Assembly (NCBI GenBank): GCA_964057225.1
Contig: OZ059894.1
Span: forward strand, 2,666,001 to 2,730,000
Source: Auanema rhodensis
Lineage: Eukaryota > Nematoda > Chromadorea > Rhabditida > Rhabditidae
DNA length: 64,000 nucleotides
Direction of reading: 5' to 3'
Shown: positions 10,531 through 23,868 of the stretch, piece after piece
Numbering within the stretch: position 1 is the stretch's first letter
How the letters are laid out: the number at the start of each line of letters is the position of its first letter
Program-made: the position numbers and the translations under genes
Notes under the pieces: model-generated
Databases searched by the model: none
The model's input: only the letters and a program-made list of their open reading frames with translations
Told to the model about the DNA's origin: nothing

Positions 10531-11934
10531 GACATTGTTATTCAACGAAAAAATTAATTCTTCAGGGTGAAAATCGAGGATATAAGTGTGATTTTATATC
10601 AGTTGATATCTCGGTGCATTTTTAAGCTAGCGCAAATCTGATAACACAGATCGACGCAGCTTAAAAATCCGCATCGAATGCACTATACTACATTGAGAAA
10701 CGCTTAATACAAAAATTAGTTATGATCGTTTGAAAAATGATGCATTAGTGTATGTTGAGTTTCCATGTACACTCAACATTGCTTCCAAAAACATTTTGAC
10801 AAAAATTTTTTCGAAAAATTTCAAAATAATTTAGCAAAAAGTAGATGTTTTTAGATTCCTTTTTTCAAGGCGAAGACGATGGACATTGTTATTCAACGAA
10901 AAAATTAATTCTTCAGGGTGAAAATCGAGGATATAAGTGTGATTTTATATCAGTTGATATCTCGGTGCATTTCTAAGCTAGCGCAAATCTGATAACACAG
11001 ATCGACGCAGCTTAAAAATCCGCATCGAATGCACTATACTACATTGAGAAACGCTTAATACAAAAATTAGTTATGATCGTTTGAAAAATGATGCATTAGT
11101 GTATGTTGAGTTTCCATGTACACTCAACATTGCTTCCAAAAACATTTTGACAAAAATTTTTTCGAAAAATTTCAAAATAATTTAGCAAAAAGTAGATGTT
11201 TTTAGATTCCTTTTTTCAAGGCGAAGACGATGGACATTGTTATTCAACGAAAAAATTAATTCTTCAGGGTGAAAATCGAGGATATAAGTGTGAACTTATA
11301 TCAGTTGATATCTCAGTGCATTTTTAAGCTAGCGCAAATCTGATAACACAGATCGACGCAGCTTAAAAATCCGCATCGAATGCACTATACTACATTGAGA
11401 AACGCTTAATACAAAAAATAGTTATGATCGTTTGAAAAATGATGCATTAGTGTATGTTGAGTTTCCATGTACACTCAACATTGCTTCCAAAAACATTTTG
11501 ACAAAAATTTTTTCGAAAAATTTCAAAATAATTTAGCAAAAAGTAGATGTTTTTAGATACCTTTTTTTAAGGCAAAGACGATGGACATTGTTATTCAACG
11601 AAAAAATTATTTCTTCAGGGTGAAAATCGAGGATATAAGTGTAAACTTATATCAGTTGATATCTCGGTGCATTTTTAAGCTAGCGCAAATCTGATAACAC
11701 AGATCGACGCAGCTTAAAAATCCGCATCGAATGCACTATTCTACATTGAGAAACGCTCAATACAAAAATTAGTTATGATCGTTTGAAAAATGATGCATTA
11801 GTGTATGTTGAGTTTCCATGTACACTCAACATTGCTTCCAAAAACATTTTGACAAAAATTTTTTCGAAAAATTTCAGAATAATTTAGCAGAAAATAGATG
11901 TTTTTAGATTCATTTTGTCAAGGCGAAGACGATG
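10180..11934 (+). repeat. Five-monomer block, copy 2 (pairs with 4,564-6,318)
   Basis: It has the same five monomer types in the same order as the block 16 monomers upstream, entered through the same rare GATAAAC junction. The last monomer (11,584) has CAGAATAAT before CAGAAAATAG where copy 1 has CAAAATAAT, and the following monomer differs (CACAGCTTGA type at 11,935), so similarity ends near 11,934. Confidence 0.75.
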
Positions 11935-12285
11935 GACATTGTTATTCAACGAAAAATTTATTTCTTCAGGGTGAAAATCGAGGATATAAGTGTGAACTTA
12001 TATCAGTTGATATCTCGGTGCATTTCTAAGCTAGCGCAAATCTGATAACACAGATCGACACAGCTTGAAAATCCGCATCGAATGCACTATACTACATTGA
12101 GAAACGCTTAATACAAAAATTAGTTATGATCGTTTGAAAAATGATGCATTAGTGTATGTTGAGTTTCCATGTACACTCAACATTGCTTCCAAAAACATTT
12201 TGACAAAAATTTTTTCGAAAAATTTCAAAATAATTTAGCAAAAAGTAGATGTTTTTAGATTCCTTTTTTCAAGGCGAAGACGATG

Positions 12286-12987
12286 GACATTGTTATTCAA
12301 CGAAAAAATTAATTCTTCAGGGTGAAAATCGAGGATATAAGTGTGATTTTATATCAGTTGATATCTCGGTGCATTTCTAAGCTAGCGCAAATCTGATAAC
12401 ACAGACCGACGCAGCTTAAAAATCCGCATCGAATGCACTATACTACATTGAGAAACGCTTAATACAAAAATTAGTTATGATCGTTTGAAAAATGATGCAT
12501 TAGTGTATGTTGAGTTTCCATGTACACTCAACATTGCTTCCAAAAACATTTTGACAAAAATTTTTTCGAAAAATTTCAAAATAATTTAGCAAAAAGTAGA
12601 TGTTTTTAGATTCCTTTTTTCAAGGCGAAGACGATGGACATTGTTATTCAACGAAAAAATTAATTCTTCAGGGTGAAAATCGAGGATATAAGTGTGATTT
12701 TATATCAGTTGATATCTCGGTGCATTTCTAAGCTAGCGCAAATCTGATAACACAGACCGACGCAGCTTAAAAATCCGCATCGAATGCACTATACTACATT
12801 GAGAAACGCTTAATACAAAAATTAGTTATGATCGTTTGAAAAATGATGCATTAGTGTATGTTGAGTTTCCATGTACACTCAACATTGCTTCCAAAAACAT
12901 TTTGACAAAAATTTTTTCGAAAAATTTCAAAATAATTTAGCAAAAAGTAGATGTTTTTAGATTCCTTTTTTCAAGGCGAAGACGATG
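12286..12987 (+). repeat. Two adjacent identical-type monomers (CAGACCG)
   Basis: Monomers at 12,286 and 12,637 share GATTTT, CATTTCTAAG and CAGACCG, and I read no difference between them. They look like a fresh one-monomer duplication. The same type appears once more at about 16,499, followed as here by a monomer with the rare TTTAGGG change (13,018, 16,879; again at 18,283). Confidence 0.65.
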
Positions 12988-15900
12988 GACATTGTTATTC
13001 AACGAAAAAATTAATTCTTTAGGGTGAAAATCGAGGATATAAGTGTGAACTTATATCAGTTGATATCTCGGTGCATTTTTAAGCTAGCGCAAATCTGATA
13101 ACACAGATCGACGCAGCTTAAAAATCCGCATCGAATGCACTATACTACATTGAGAAACGCTTAATACAAAAATTAGTTATGATCGTTTGAAAAATGATGC
13201 ATTAGTGTATGTTGAGTTTCCATGTACACTCAACATTGCTTCCAAAAACATTTTGACAAAAATTTTTTCGAAAAATTTCAAAATAATTTAGCAAAAAGTA
13301 GATGTTTTTAGATACCTTTTTTTAAGGCAAAGACGATGGACATTGTTATTCAACGAAAAAATTATTTCTTCAGGGTGAAAATCGAGGATATAAGTGTGAA
13401 CTTATATCAGTTGATATCTCGGTGCATTTTTAAGCTAGCGCAAATCTGATAACACAGATCGACGCAGCTTAAAAATCCGCATCGAATGCACTATTCTACA
13501 TTGAGAAACGCTCAATACAAAAATTAGTTATGATCGTTTGAAAAATGATGCATTAGTGTATGTTGAGTTTCCATGTACACTCAACATTGCTTCCAAAAAC
13601 ATTTTGACAAAAATTTTTTCGAAAAATTTCAAAATAATTTAGCAGAAAGTAGATGTTTTTAGATTCATTTTGTCAAGGCGAAGACGATGGACATTGTTAT
13701 TCAACGAAAAATTTAATTCTTCAGGGTGAAAATCGAGGATATAAGTGTGAACTTATATCAGTTGATATCTCGGTGCATTTCTAAGCTAGCGCAAATCTGA
13801 TAACACAGATCGACGCAGCTTAAAAATCCGCATCGAATGCACTATACTACATTGAGAAACGCTTAATACAAAAATTAGTTATGATCGTTTGAAAAATGAT
13901 GCATTAGTGTATGTTGAGTTTCCATGTACACTCAACATTGCTTCCAAAAACATTTTGACAAAAATTTTTTCGAAAAATTTCAAAATAATTTAGCAAAAAG
14001 TAGATGTTTTTAGATTCCTTTTTTCAAGGCGAAGACGATGGACATTGTTATTCAACGAAAAAATTAATTCTTCAGGGTGAAAATCGAGGATATAAGTGTG
14101 ATTTTATATCAGTTGATATCTCGGTGCATTTTTAAGCTAGCGCAAATCTGATAACACAGATCGACGCAGCTTAAAAATCCGCATCGAATGCACTATACTA
14201 CATTGAGAAACGCTTAATACAAAAATTAGTTATGATCGTTTGAAAAATGATGCATTAGTGTATGTTGAGTTTCCATGTACACTCAACATTGCTTCCAAAA
14301 ACATTTTGACAAAAATTTTTTCGAAAAATTTCAAAATAATTTAGCGAAAAGTAGATGTTTTTAGATACCTTTTTTTAAGGCAAAGACGATGGACATTGTT
14401 ATTCAACGAAAAAATTATTTCTTCAGGGTGAAAATCGAGGATATAAGTGTGAACTTATATCAGTTGATATCTCGGTGCATTTTCAAGCTAGCGCAAATCT
14501 GATAACACAGATCGACGCAGCTTAAAAATCCGCATCGAATGCACTATTCTACATTGAGAAACGCTCAATACAAAAATTAGTTATGATCGTTTGAAAAATG
14601 ATGCATTAGTGTATGTTGAGTTTCCATGTACACTCAACATTGCTTCCAAAAACATTTTGACAAAAATTTTTTCGAAAAATTTCAAAATAATTTAGCAAAA
14701 AGTAGATGTTTTTAGATACCTTTTTTTAAGGCAAAGACGATGGACATTGTTATTCAACGAAAAAATTATTTCTTCAGGGTGAAAATCGAGGATATAAGTG
14801 TGAACTTATATCAGTTGATATCTCGGTGCATTTTCAAGCTAGCGCAAATCTGATAACACAGATCGACGCAGCTTAAAAATCCGCATCGAATGCACTATTC
14901 TACATTGAGAAACGCTCAATACAAAAATTAGTTATGATCGTTTGAAAAATGATGCATTAGTGTATGTTGAGTTTCCATGTACACTCAACATTGCTTCCAA
15001 AAACATTTTGACAAAAATTTTTTCGAAAAATTTCAAAATAATTTAGCAGAAAATAGATGTTTTTAGATTCATTTTGTCAAGGCGAAGACGATGGACATTG
15101 TTATTCAACGAAAAATTTAATTCTTCAGGGTGAAAATCGAGGATATAAGTGTGAACTTATATCAGTTGATATCTCGGTGCATTTTTAAGCTAGCGCAAAT
15201 CTGATAACACAGATCGACGCAGCTTAAAAATCCGCATCGAATGCACTATACTACATTGAGAAACGCTTAATACAAAAATTAGTTATGATCGTTTGAAAAA
15301 TGATGCATTAGTGTATGTTGAGTTTCCATGTACACTCAACATTGCTTCCAAAAACATTTTGACAAAAATTTTTTCGAAAAATTTCAGAATAATTTAGCAA
15401 AAAGTAGATGTTTTTAGATTCCTTTTTTCAAGGCGAAGACGATGGACATTGTTATTCAACGAAAAAATTAATTCTTCAGGGTGAAAATCGAGGATATAAG
15501 TGTGATTTTATATCAGTTGATATCTCGGTGCAATTTTAAGCTAGCGCAAATCTGATAACACAGATCGACGCAGCTTAAAAATCCGCATCGAATGCACTAT
15601 ACTACATTGAGAAACGCTTAATACAAAAATTAGTTATGATCGTTTGAAAAATGATGCATTAGTGTATGTTGAGTTTCCATGTACACTCAACATTGCTTCC
15701 AAAAACATTTTGACAAAAATTTTTTCGAAAAATTTCAAAATAATTTAGCAAAAAGTAGATGTTTTTAGATTCCTTTTTTCAAGGCGAAGACGATGGACAT
15801 TGTTATTCAACGAAAAAATTAATTCTTCAGGGTGAAAATCGAGGATATAAGTGTGATTTTATATCAGTTGATATCTCGGTGCATTTCTAAGCTAGCGCAA

Positions 15901-18900
15901 ATCTGATAACACAGATCGACGCAGCTTAAAAATCCGCATCGAATGCACTATACTACATTGAGAAACGCTTAATACAAAAATTAGTTATGATCGTTTGAAA
16001 AATGATGCATTAGTGTATGTTGAGTTTCCATGTACACTCAACATTGCTTCCAAAAACATTTTGACAAAAATTTTTTCGAAAAATTTCAAGATAATTTAGC
16101 GAAAAGTAGATGTTTTTAGATTCCTTTTTTCAAGGCGAAGACGATGGACATTGTTATTCAACGAAAAAATTAATTCTTCAGGGTGAAAATCGAGGATATA
16201 AGTGTGAACTTATATCAGTTGATATCTCGGTGCATTTCTAAGCTAGCGCAAATCTGATAACACAGATCGACGCAGCTTGAAAATCCGCATCGAATGCACT
16301 ATACTACATTGAGAAACGCTTAATACAAAAATTAGTTATGATCGTTTGAAAAATGATGCATTAGTGTATGTTGAGTTTCCATGTACACTCAACATTGCTT
16401 CCAAAAACATTTTGACAAAAATTTTTTCGAAAAATTTCAAAATAATTTAGCAAAAAGTAGATGTTTTTAGATTCCTTTTTTCAAGGCGAAGACGATGGAC
16501 ATTGTTATTCAACGAAAAAATTAATTCTTCAGGGTGAAAATCGAGGATATAAGTGTGATTTTATATCAGTTGATATCTCGGTGCATTTCTAAGCTAGCGC
16601 AAATCTGATAACACAGACCGACGCAGCTTAAAAATCCGCATCGAATGCACTATACTACATTGAGAAACGCTTAATACAAAAATTAGTTATGATCGTTTGA
16701 AAAATGATGCATTAGTGTATGTTGAGTTTCCATGTACACTCAACATTGCTTCCAAAAACATTTTGACAAAAATTTTTTCGAAAAATTTCAAAATAATTTA
16801 GCAAAAAGTAGATGTTTTTAGATTCCTTTTTTCAAGGCGAAGACGATGGACATTGTTATTCAACGAAAAAATTAATTCTTTAGGGTGAAAATCGAGGATA
16901 TAAGTGTGAACTTATATCAGTTGATATCTCGGTGCATTTTTAAGCTAGCGCAAATCTGATAACACAGATCGACGCAGCTTAAAAATCCGCATCGAATGCA
17001 CTATACTACATTGAGAAACGCTTAATACAAAAATTAGTTATGATCGTTTGAAAAATGATGCATTAGTGTATGTTGAGTTTCCATGTACACTCAACATTGC
17101 TTCCAAAAACATTTTGACAAAAATTTTTTCGAAAAATTTCAAAATAATTTAGCAAAAAGTAGATGTTTTTAGATACCTTTTTTTAAGGCAAAGACGATGG
17201 ACATTGTTATTCAACGAAAAAATTATTTCTTCAGGGTGAAAATCGAGGATATAAGTGTGAACTTATATCAGTTGATATCTCGGTGCATTTTTAAGCTAGC
17301 GCAAATCTGATAACACAGATCGACGCAGCTTAAAAATCCGCATCGAATGCACTATTCTACATTGAGAAACGCTCAATACAAAAATTAGTTATGATCGTTT
17401 GAAAAATGATGCATTAGTGTATGTTGAGTTTCCATGTACACTCAACATTGCTTCCAAAAACATTTTGACAAAAATTTTTTCGAAAAATTTCAAAATAATT
17501 TAGCAGAAAGTAGATGTTTTTAGATTCATTTTGTCAAGGCGAAGACGATGGACATTGTTATTCAACGAAAAATTTAATTCTTCAGGGTGAAAATCGAGGA
17601 TATAAGTGTGAACTTATATCAGTTGATATCTCGGTGCATTTTTAAGCTAGCGCAAATCTGATAACACAGATCGACGCAGCTTAAAAATCCGCATCGAATG
17701 CACTATACTACATTGAGAAACGCTTAATACAAAAATTAGTTATGATCGTTTGAAAAATGATGCATTAGTGTATGTTGAGTTTCCATGTACACTCAACATT
17801 GCTTCCAAAAACATTTTGACAAAAATTTTTTCGAAAAATTTCAAAATAATTTAGCAAAAAGTAGATGTTTTTAGATACCTTTTTTTAAGGCAAAGACGAT
17901 GGACATTGTTATTCAACGAAAAAATTATTTCTTCAGGGTGAAAATCGAGGATATAAGTGTGAACTTATATCAGTTGATATCTCGGTGCATTTTTAAGCTA
18001 GCGCAAATCTGATAACACAGATCGACGCAGCTTAAAAATCCGCATCGAATGCACTATTCTACATTGAGAAACGCTCAATACAAAAATTAGTTATGATCGT
18101 TTGAAAAATGATGCATTAGTGTATGTTGAGTTTCCATGTACACTCAACATTGCTTCCAAAAACATTTTGACAAAAATTTTTTCGAAAAATTTCAAAATAA
18201 TTTAGCAAAAAGTAGATGTTTTTAGATTCCTTTTTTCAAGGCGAAGACGATGGACATTGTTATTCAACGAAAAAATTAATTCTTTAGGGTGAAAATCGAG
18301 GATATAAGTGTGAACTTATATCAGTTGATATCTCGGTGCATTTTTAAGCTAGCGCAAATCTGATAACACAGATCGACGCAGCTTAAAAATCCGCATCGAA
18401 TGCACTATACTACATTGAGAAACGCTTAATACAAAAATTAGTTATGATCGTTTGAAAAATGATGCATTAGTGTATGTTGAGTTTCCATGTACACTCAACA
18501 TTGCTTCCAAAAACATTTTGACAAAAATTTTTTCGAAAAATTTCAGAATAATTTAGCAAAAAGTAGATGTTTTTAGATACCTTTTTTTAAGGCAAAGACG
18601 ATGGACATTGTTATTCAACGAAAAAATTATTTCTTCAGGGTGAAAATCGAGGATATAAGTGTGAACTTATATCAGTTGATATCTCGGTGCATTTTTAAGC
18701 TAGCGCAAATCTGATAACACAGATCGACGCAGCTTAAAAATCCGCATCGAATGCACTATTCTACATTGAGAAACGCTCAATACAAAAATTAGTTATGATC
18801 GTTTGAAAAATGATGCATTAGTGTATGTTGAGTTTCCATGTACACTCAACATTGCTTCCAAAAACATTTTGACAAAAATTTTTTCGAAAAATTTCAAAAT

Positions 18901-21900
18901 AATTTAGCAGAAAGTAGATGTTTTTAGATTCATTTTGTCAAGGCGAAGACGATGGACATTGTTATTCAACGAAAAATTTAATTCTTCAGGGTGAAAATCG
19001 AGGATATAAGTGTGAACTTATATCAGTTGATATCTCGGTGCATTTTTAAGCTAGCGCAAATCTGATAACACAGATCGACGCAGCTTAAAAATCCGCATCG
19101 AATGCACTATACTACATTGAGAAACGCTTAATACAAAAATTAGTTATGATCGTTTGAAAAATGATGCATTAGTGTATGTTGAGTTTCCATGTACACTCAA
19201 CATTGCTTCCAAAAACATTTTGACAAAAATTTTTTCGAAAAATTTCAAAATAATTTAGCAAAAAGTAGATGTTTTTAGATACCTTTTTTTAAGGCAAAGA
19301 CGATGGACATTGTTATTCAACGAAAAAATTATTTCTTCAGGGTGAAAATCGAGGATATAAGTGTGAACTTATATCAGTTGATATCTCGGTGCATTTTTAA
19401 GCTAGCGCAAATCTGATAACACAGATCGACGCAGCTTAAAAATCCGCATCGAATGCACTATTCTACATTGAGAAACGCTCAATACAAAAATTAGTTATGA
19501 TCGTTTGAAAAATGATGCATTAGTGTATGTTGAGTTTCCATGTACACTCAACATTGCTTCCAAAAACATTTTGACAAAAATTTTTTCGAAAAATTTCAAA
19601 ATAATTTAGCAGAAAGTAGATGTTTTTAGATTCATTTTGTCAAGGCGAAGACGATGGACATTGTTATTCAACGAAAAATTTAATTCTTCAGGGTGAAAAT
19701 CGAGGATATAAGTGTGAACTTATATCAGTTGATATCTCGGTGCATTTTTAAGCTAGCGCAAATCTGATAACACAGATCGACGCAGCTTAAAAATCCGCAT
19801 CGAATGCACTATACTACATTGAGAAACGCTTAATACAAAAATTAGTTATGATCGTTTGAAAAATGATGCATTAGTGTATGTTGAGTTTCCATGTACACTC
19901 AACATTGCTTCCAAAAACATTTTGACAAAAATTTTTTCGAAAAATTTCAGAATAATTTAGCAAAAAGTAGATGTTTTTAGATTCCTTTTTTCAAGGCGAA
20001 GACGATGGACATTGTTATTCAACGAAAAAATTAATTCTTCAGGGTGAAAATCGAGGATATAAGTGTGATTTTATATCAGTTGATATCTCGGTGCATTTTT
20101 AAGCTAGCGCAAATCTGATAACACAGATCGACGCAGCTTAAAAATCCGCATCGAATGCACTATTCTACATTGAGAAACGCTCAATACAAAAATTAGTTAT
20201 GATCGTTTGAAAAATGATGCATTAGTGTATGTTGAGTTTCCATGTACACTCAACATTGCTTCCAAAAACATTTTGACAAAAATTTTTTCGAAAAATTTCA
20301 AAATAATTTAGCAAAAAGTAGATGTTTTTAGATACCTTTTTTTAAGGCAAAGACGATGGACATTGTTATTCAACGAAAAAATTATTTCTTCAGGGTGAAA
20401 ATCGAGGATATAAGTGTGAACTTATATCAGTTGATATCTCGGTGCATTTTTAAGCTAGCGCAAATCTGATAACACAGATCGACGCAGCTTAAAAATCCGC
20501 ATCGAATGCACTATTCTACATTGAGAAACGCTCAATACAAAAATTAGTTATGATCGTTTGAAAAATGATGCATTAGTGTATGTTGAGTTTCCATGTACAC
20601 TCAACATTGCTTCCAAAAACATTTTGACAAAAATTTTTTCGAAAAATTTCAAAATAATTTAGCAGAAAGTAGATGTTTTTAGATTCATTTTGTCAAGGCG
20701 AAGACGATGGACATTGTTATTCAACGAAAAATTTAATTCTTCAGGGTGAAAATCGAGGATATAAGTGTGAACTTATATCAGTTGATATCTCGGTGCATTT
20801 TTAAGCTAGCGCAAATCTGATAACACAGATCGACGCAGCTTAAAAATCCGCATCGAATGCACTATACTACATTGAGAAACGCTTAATACAAAAATTAGTT
20901 ATGATCGTTTGAAAAATGATGCATTAGTGTATGTTGAGTTTCCATGTACACTCAACATTGCTTCCAAAAACATTTTGACAAAAATTTTTTCGAAAAATTT
21001 CAGAATAATTTAGCAAAAAGTAGATGTTTTTAGATTCCTTTTTTCAAGGCGAAGACGATGGACATTGTTATTCAACGAAAAAATTAATTCTTCAGGGTGA
21101 AAATCGAGGATATAAGTGTGATTTTATATCAGTTGATATCTCGGTGCATTTTTAAGCTAGCGCAAATCTGATAACACAGATCGACGCAGCTTAAAAATCC
21201 GCATCGAATGCACTATACTACATTGAGAAACGCTTAATACAAAAATTAGTTATGATCGTTTGAAAAATGATGCATTAGTGTATGTTGAGTTTCCATGTAC
21301 ACTCAACATTGCTTCCAAAAACATTTTGACAAAAATTTTTTCGAAAAATTTCAAAATAATTTAGCAAAAAGTAGATGTTTTTAGATTCCTTTTTTCAAGG
21401 CAAAGACGATGGACATTGTTATTCAACGAAAAAATTAATTCTTCAGGGTGAAAATCGAGGATATAAGTGTGAACTTATATCAGTTGATATCTCGGTGCAT
21501 TTTTAAGCTAGCGCAAATCTGATAACACAGATCGACGCAGCTTAAAAATCCGCATCGAATGCACTATACTACATTGAGAAACGCCTAATACAAAAATTAG
21601 TTATGATCGTTTGAAAAATGATGCATTAGTGTATGTTGAGTTTCCATGTACACTCAACATTGCTTCCAAAAACATTTTGACAAAAATTTTTTCGAAAAAT
21701 TTCAAAATAATTTAGCAAAAAGTAGATGTTTTTAGATTCCTTTTTTCAAGGCAAAGACGATGGACATTGTTATTCAACGAAAAAATTAATTCTTCAGGGT
21801 GAAAATCGAGGATATAAGTGTGATTTTATATCAGTTGATATCTCGGTGCATTTTTAAGCTAGCGCAAATCTGATAACACAGATCGACGCAGCTTAAAAAT

Positions 21901-23868
21901 CCGCATCGAATGCACTATACTACATTGAGAAACGCTTAATACAAAAATTAGTTATGATCGTTTGAAAAATGATGCATTAGTGTATGTTGAGTTTCCATGT
22001 ACACTCAACATTGCTTCCAAAAACATTTTGACAAAAATTTTTTCGAAAAATTTCAAAATAATTTAGCAAAAAGTAGATGTTTTTAGATTCCTTTTTTCAA
22101 GGCAAAGACGATGGACATTGTTATTCAACGAAAAAATTAATTCTTCAGGGTGAAAATCGAGGATATAAGTGTGATTTTATATCAGTTGATATCTCGGTGC
22201 ATTTTTAAGCTAGCGCAAATCTGATAACACAGATCGACGCAGCTTAAAAATCCGCATCGAATGCACTATACTACATTGAGAAACGCCTAATACAAAAATT
22301 AGTTATGATCGTTTGAAAAATGATGCATTAGTGTATGTTGAGTTTCCATGTACACTCAACATTGCTTCCAAAAACATTTTGACAAAAATTTTTTCGAAAA
22401 ATTTCAAAATAATTTAGCAAAAAGTAGATGTTTTTAGATTCCTTTTTTCAAGGCAAAGACGATGGACATTGTTATTCAACGAAAAAATTAATTCTTCAGG
22501 GTGAAAATCGAGGATATAAGTGTGATTTTATATCAGTTGATATCTCGGTGCATTTTTAAGCTAGCGCAAATCTGATAACACAGATCGACGCAGCTTAAAA
22601 ATCCGCATCGAATGCACTATACTACATTGAGAAACGCTTAATACAAAAATTAGTTATGATCGTTTGAAAAATGATGCATTAGTGTATGTTGAGTTTCCAT
22701 GTACACTCAACATTGCTTCCAAAAACATTTTGACAAAAATTTTTTCGAAAAATTTCAAAATAATTTAGCAAAAAGTAGATGTTTTTAGATTCCTTTTTTC
22801 AAGGCAAAGACGATGGACATTGTTATTCAACGAAAAAATTAATTCTTCAGGGTGAAAATCGAGGATATAAGTGTGAACTTATATCAGTTGATATCTCGGT
22901 GCATTTTTAAGCTAGCGCAAATCTGATAACACAGATCGACGCAGCTTAAAAATCCGCATCGAATGCACTATACTACATTGAGAAACGCCTAATACAAAAA
23001 TTAGTTATGATCGTTTGAAAAATGATGCATTAGTGTATGTTGAGTTTCCATGTACACTCAACATTGCTTCCAAAAACATTTTGACAAAAATTTTTTCGAA
23101 AAATTTCAAAATAATTTAGCAAAAAGTAGATGTTTTTAGATTCCTTTTTTCAAGGCAAAGACGATGGACATTGTTATTCAACGAAAAAATTAATTCTTCA
23201 GGGTGAAAATCGAGGATATAAGTGTGAACATATATCAGTTGATATCTCGGTGCATTTTTAAGCTAGCGCAAATCTGATAACACAGATCGACGCAGCTTAA
23301 AAATCCGCATCGAATGCACTATACCACATTGAGAAACGCTCAATACAAAAATTAGTTATGATCGTTTGAAAAATGATGCATTAGTGTATGTTGAGTTTCC
23401 ATGTACACTCAACATTGCTTCCAAAAACATTTTGACAAAAATTTTTTCGAAAAATTTCAAAATAATTTAGCAAAAAGTAGATGTTTTTAGATTCCTTTTT
23501 TCAAGGCGAAGACGATGGACATTGTTATTCAACGAAAAAATTAATTCTTCAGGGTGAAAATCGAGGATATAAGTGTGAACTTATATCAGTTGATATCTCG
23601 GTGCATTTTTAAGCTAGCGCAAATCTGATAACACAGATCGACGCAGCTTACAAATCCGCATTGAATGCACTATACTACATTGAGAAACGCCTAATACAAA
23701 AATTAGTTATGATCGTTTGAAAAATGATGCATTAGTGTATGTTGAGTTTCCATGTACACTCAACATTGCTTCCAAAAACATTTTGACAAAAATTTTTTCG
23801 AAAAATTTCAAAATAATTTAGCGAAAAGTAGATGTTTTTAGATTCCTTTTTTCAAGGCAAAGACGATG

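Larger units (their letters stand above)
1381..20686 (+). repeat. CATTTTGTC marker monomers, eleven dispersed copies
   Basis: The 3' end AGATTCATTTTGTC, usually with CAGAAAGTAG or CAGAAAATAG just before it, occurs with its C at 1,381, 4,540, 6,295, 10,156, 11,911, 13,666, 15,070, 17,527, 18,931, 19,633 and 20,686. The spacings are 9, 5, 11, 5, 5, 4, 7, 4, 2 and 3 monomers, all exact multiples of 351 bp. Five is the commonest step. The decay to 4, 2 and 3 suggests that an older five-monomer order was rearranged by in-register gains and losses. The next monomer always starts with the seven-base variant ACGAAAAATTT. Confidence 0.8.
1..22815 (+). repeat. Region A: monomers 1-65, the most mixed subfamilies
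   Basis: This part is marked by monomers with GATTTTATATC (first near 1,114, last near 22,525), CATTTCTAAG, GTAAACTTAT, CTCAGTGC, and the 3' ends AGATACCTTTTTTTAAGG and AGATTCATTTTGTC. I saw none of the last three monomer types or GATTTT after about 22,815. All 65 monomers are 351 bp, with no net indel. Several local duplications of two to five monomers repeat the same marker order, so the higher-order unit is not fixed. The last monomers (about 21,412-22,815) are nearly uniform, with CAAGGCAAAG and AATTAATTC, and grade into region B. Confidence 0.8.
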
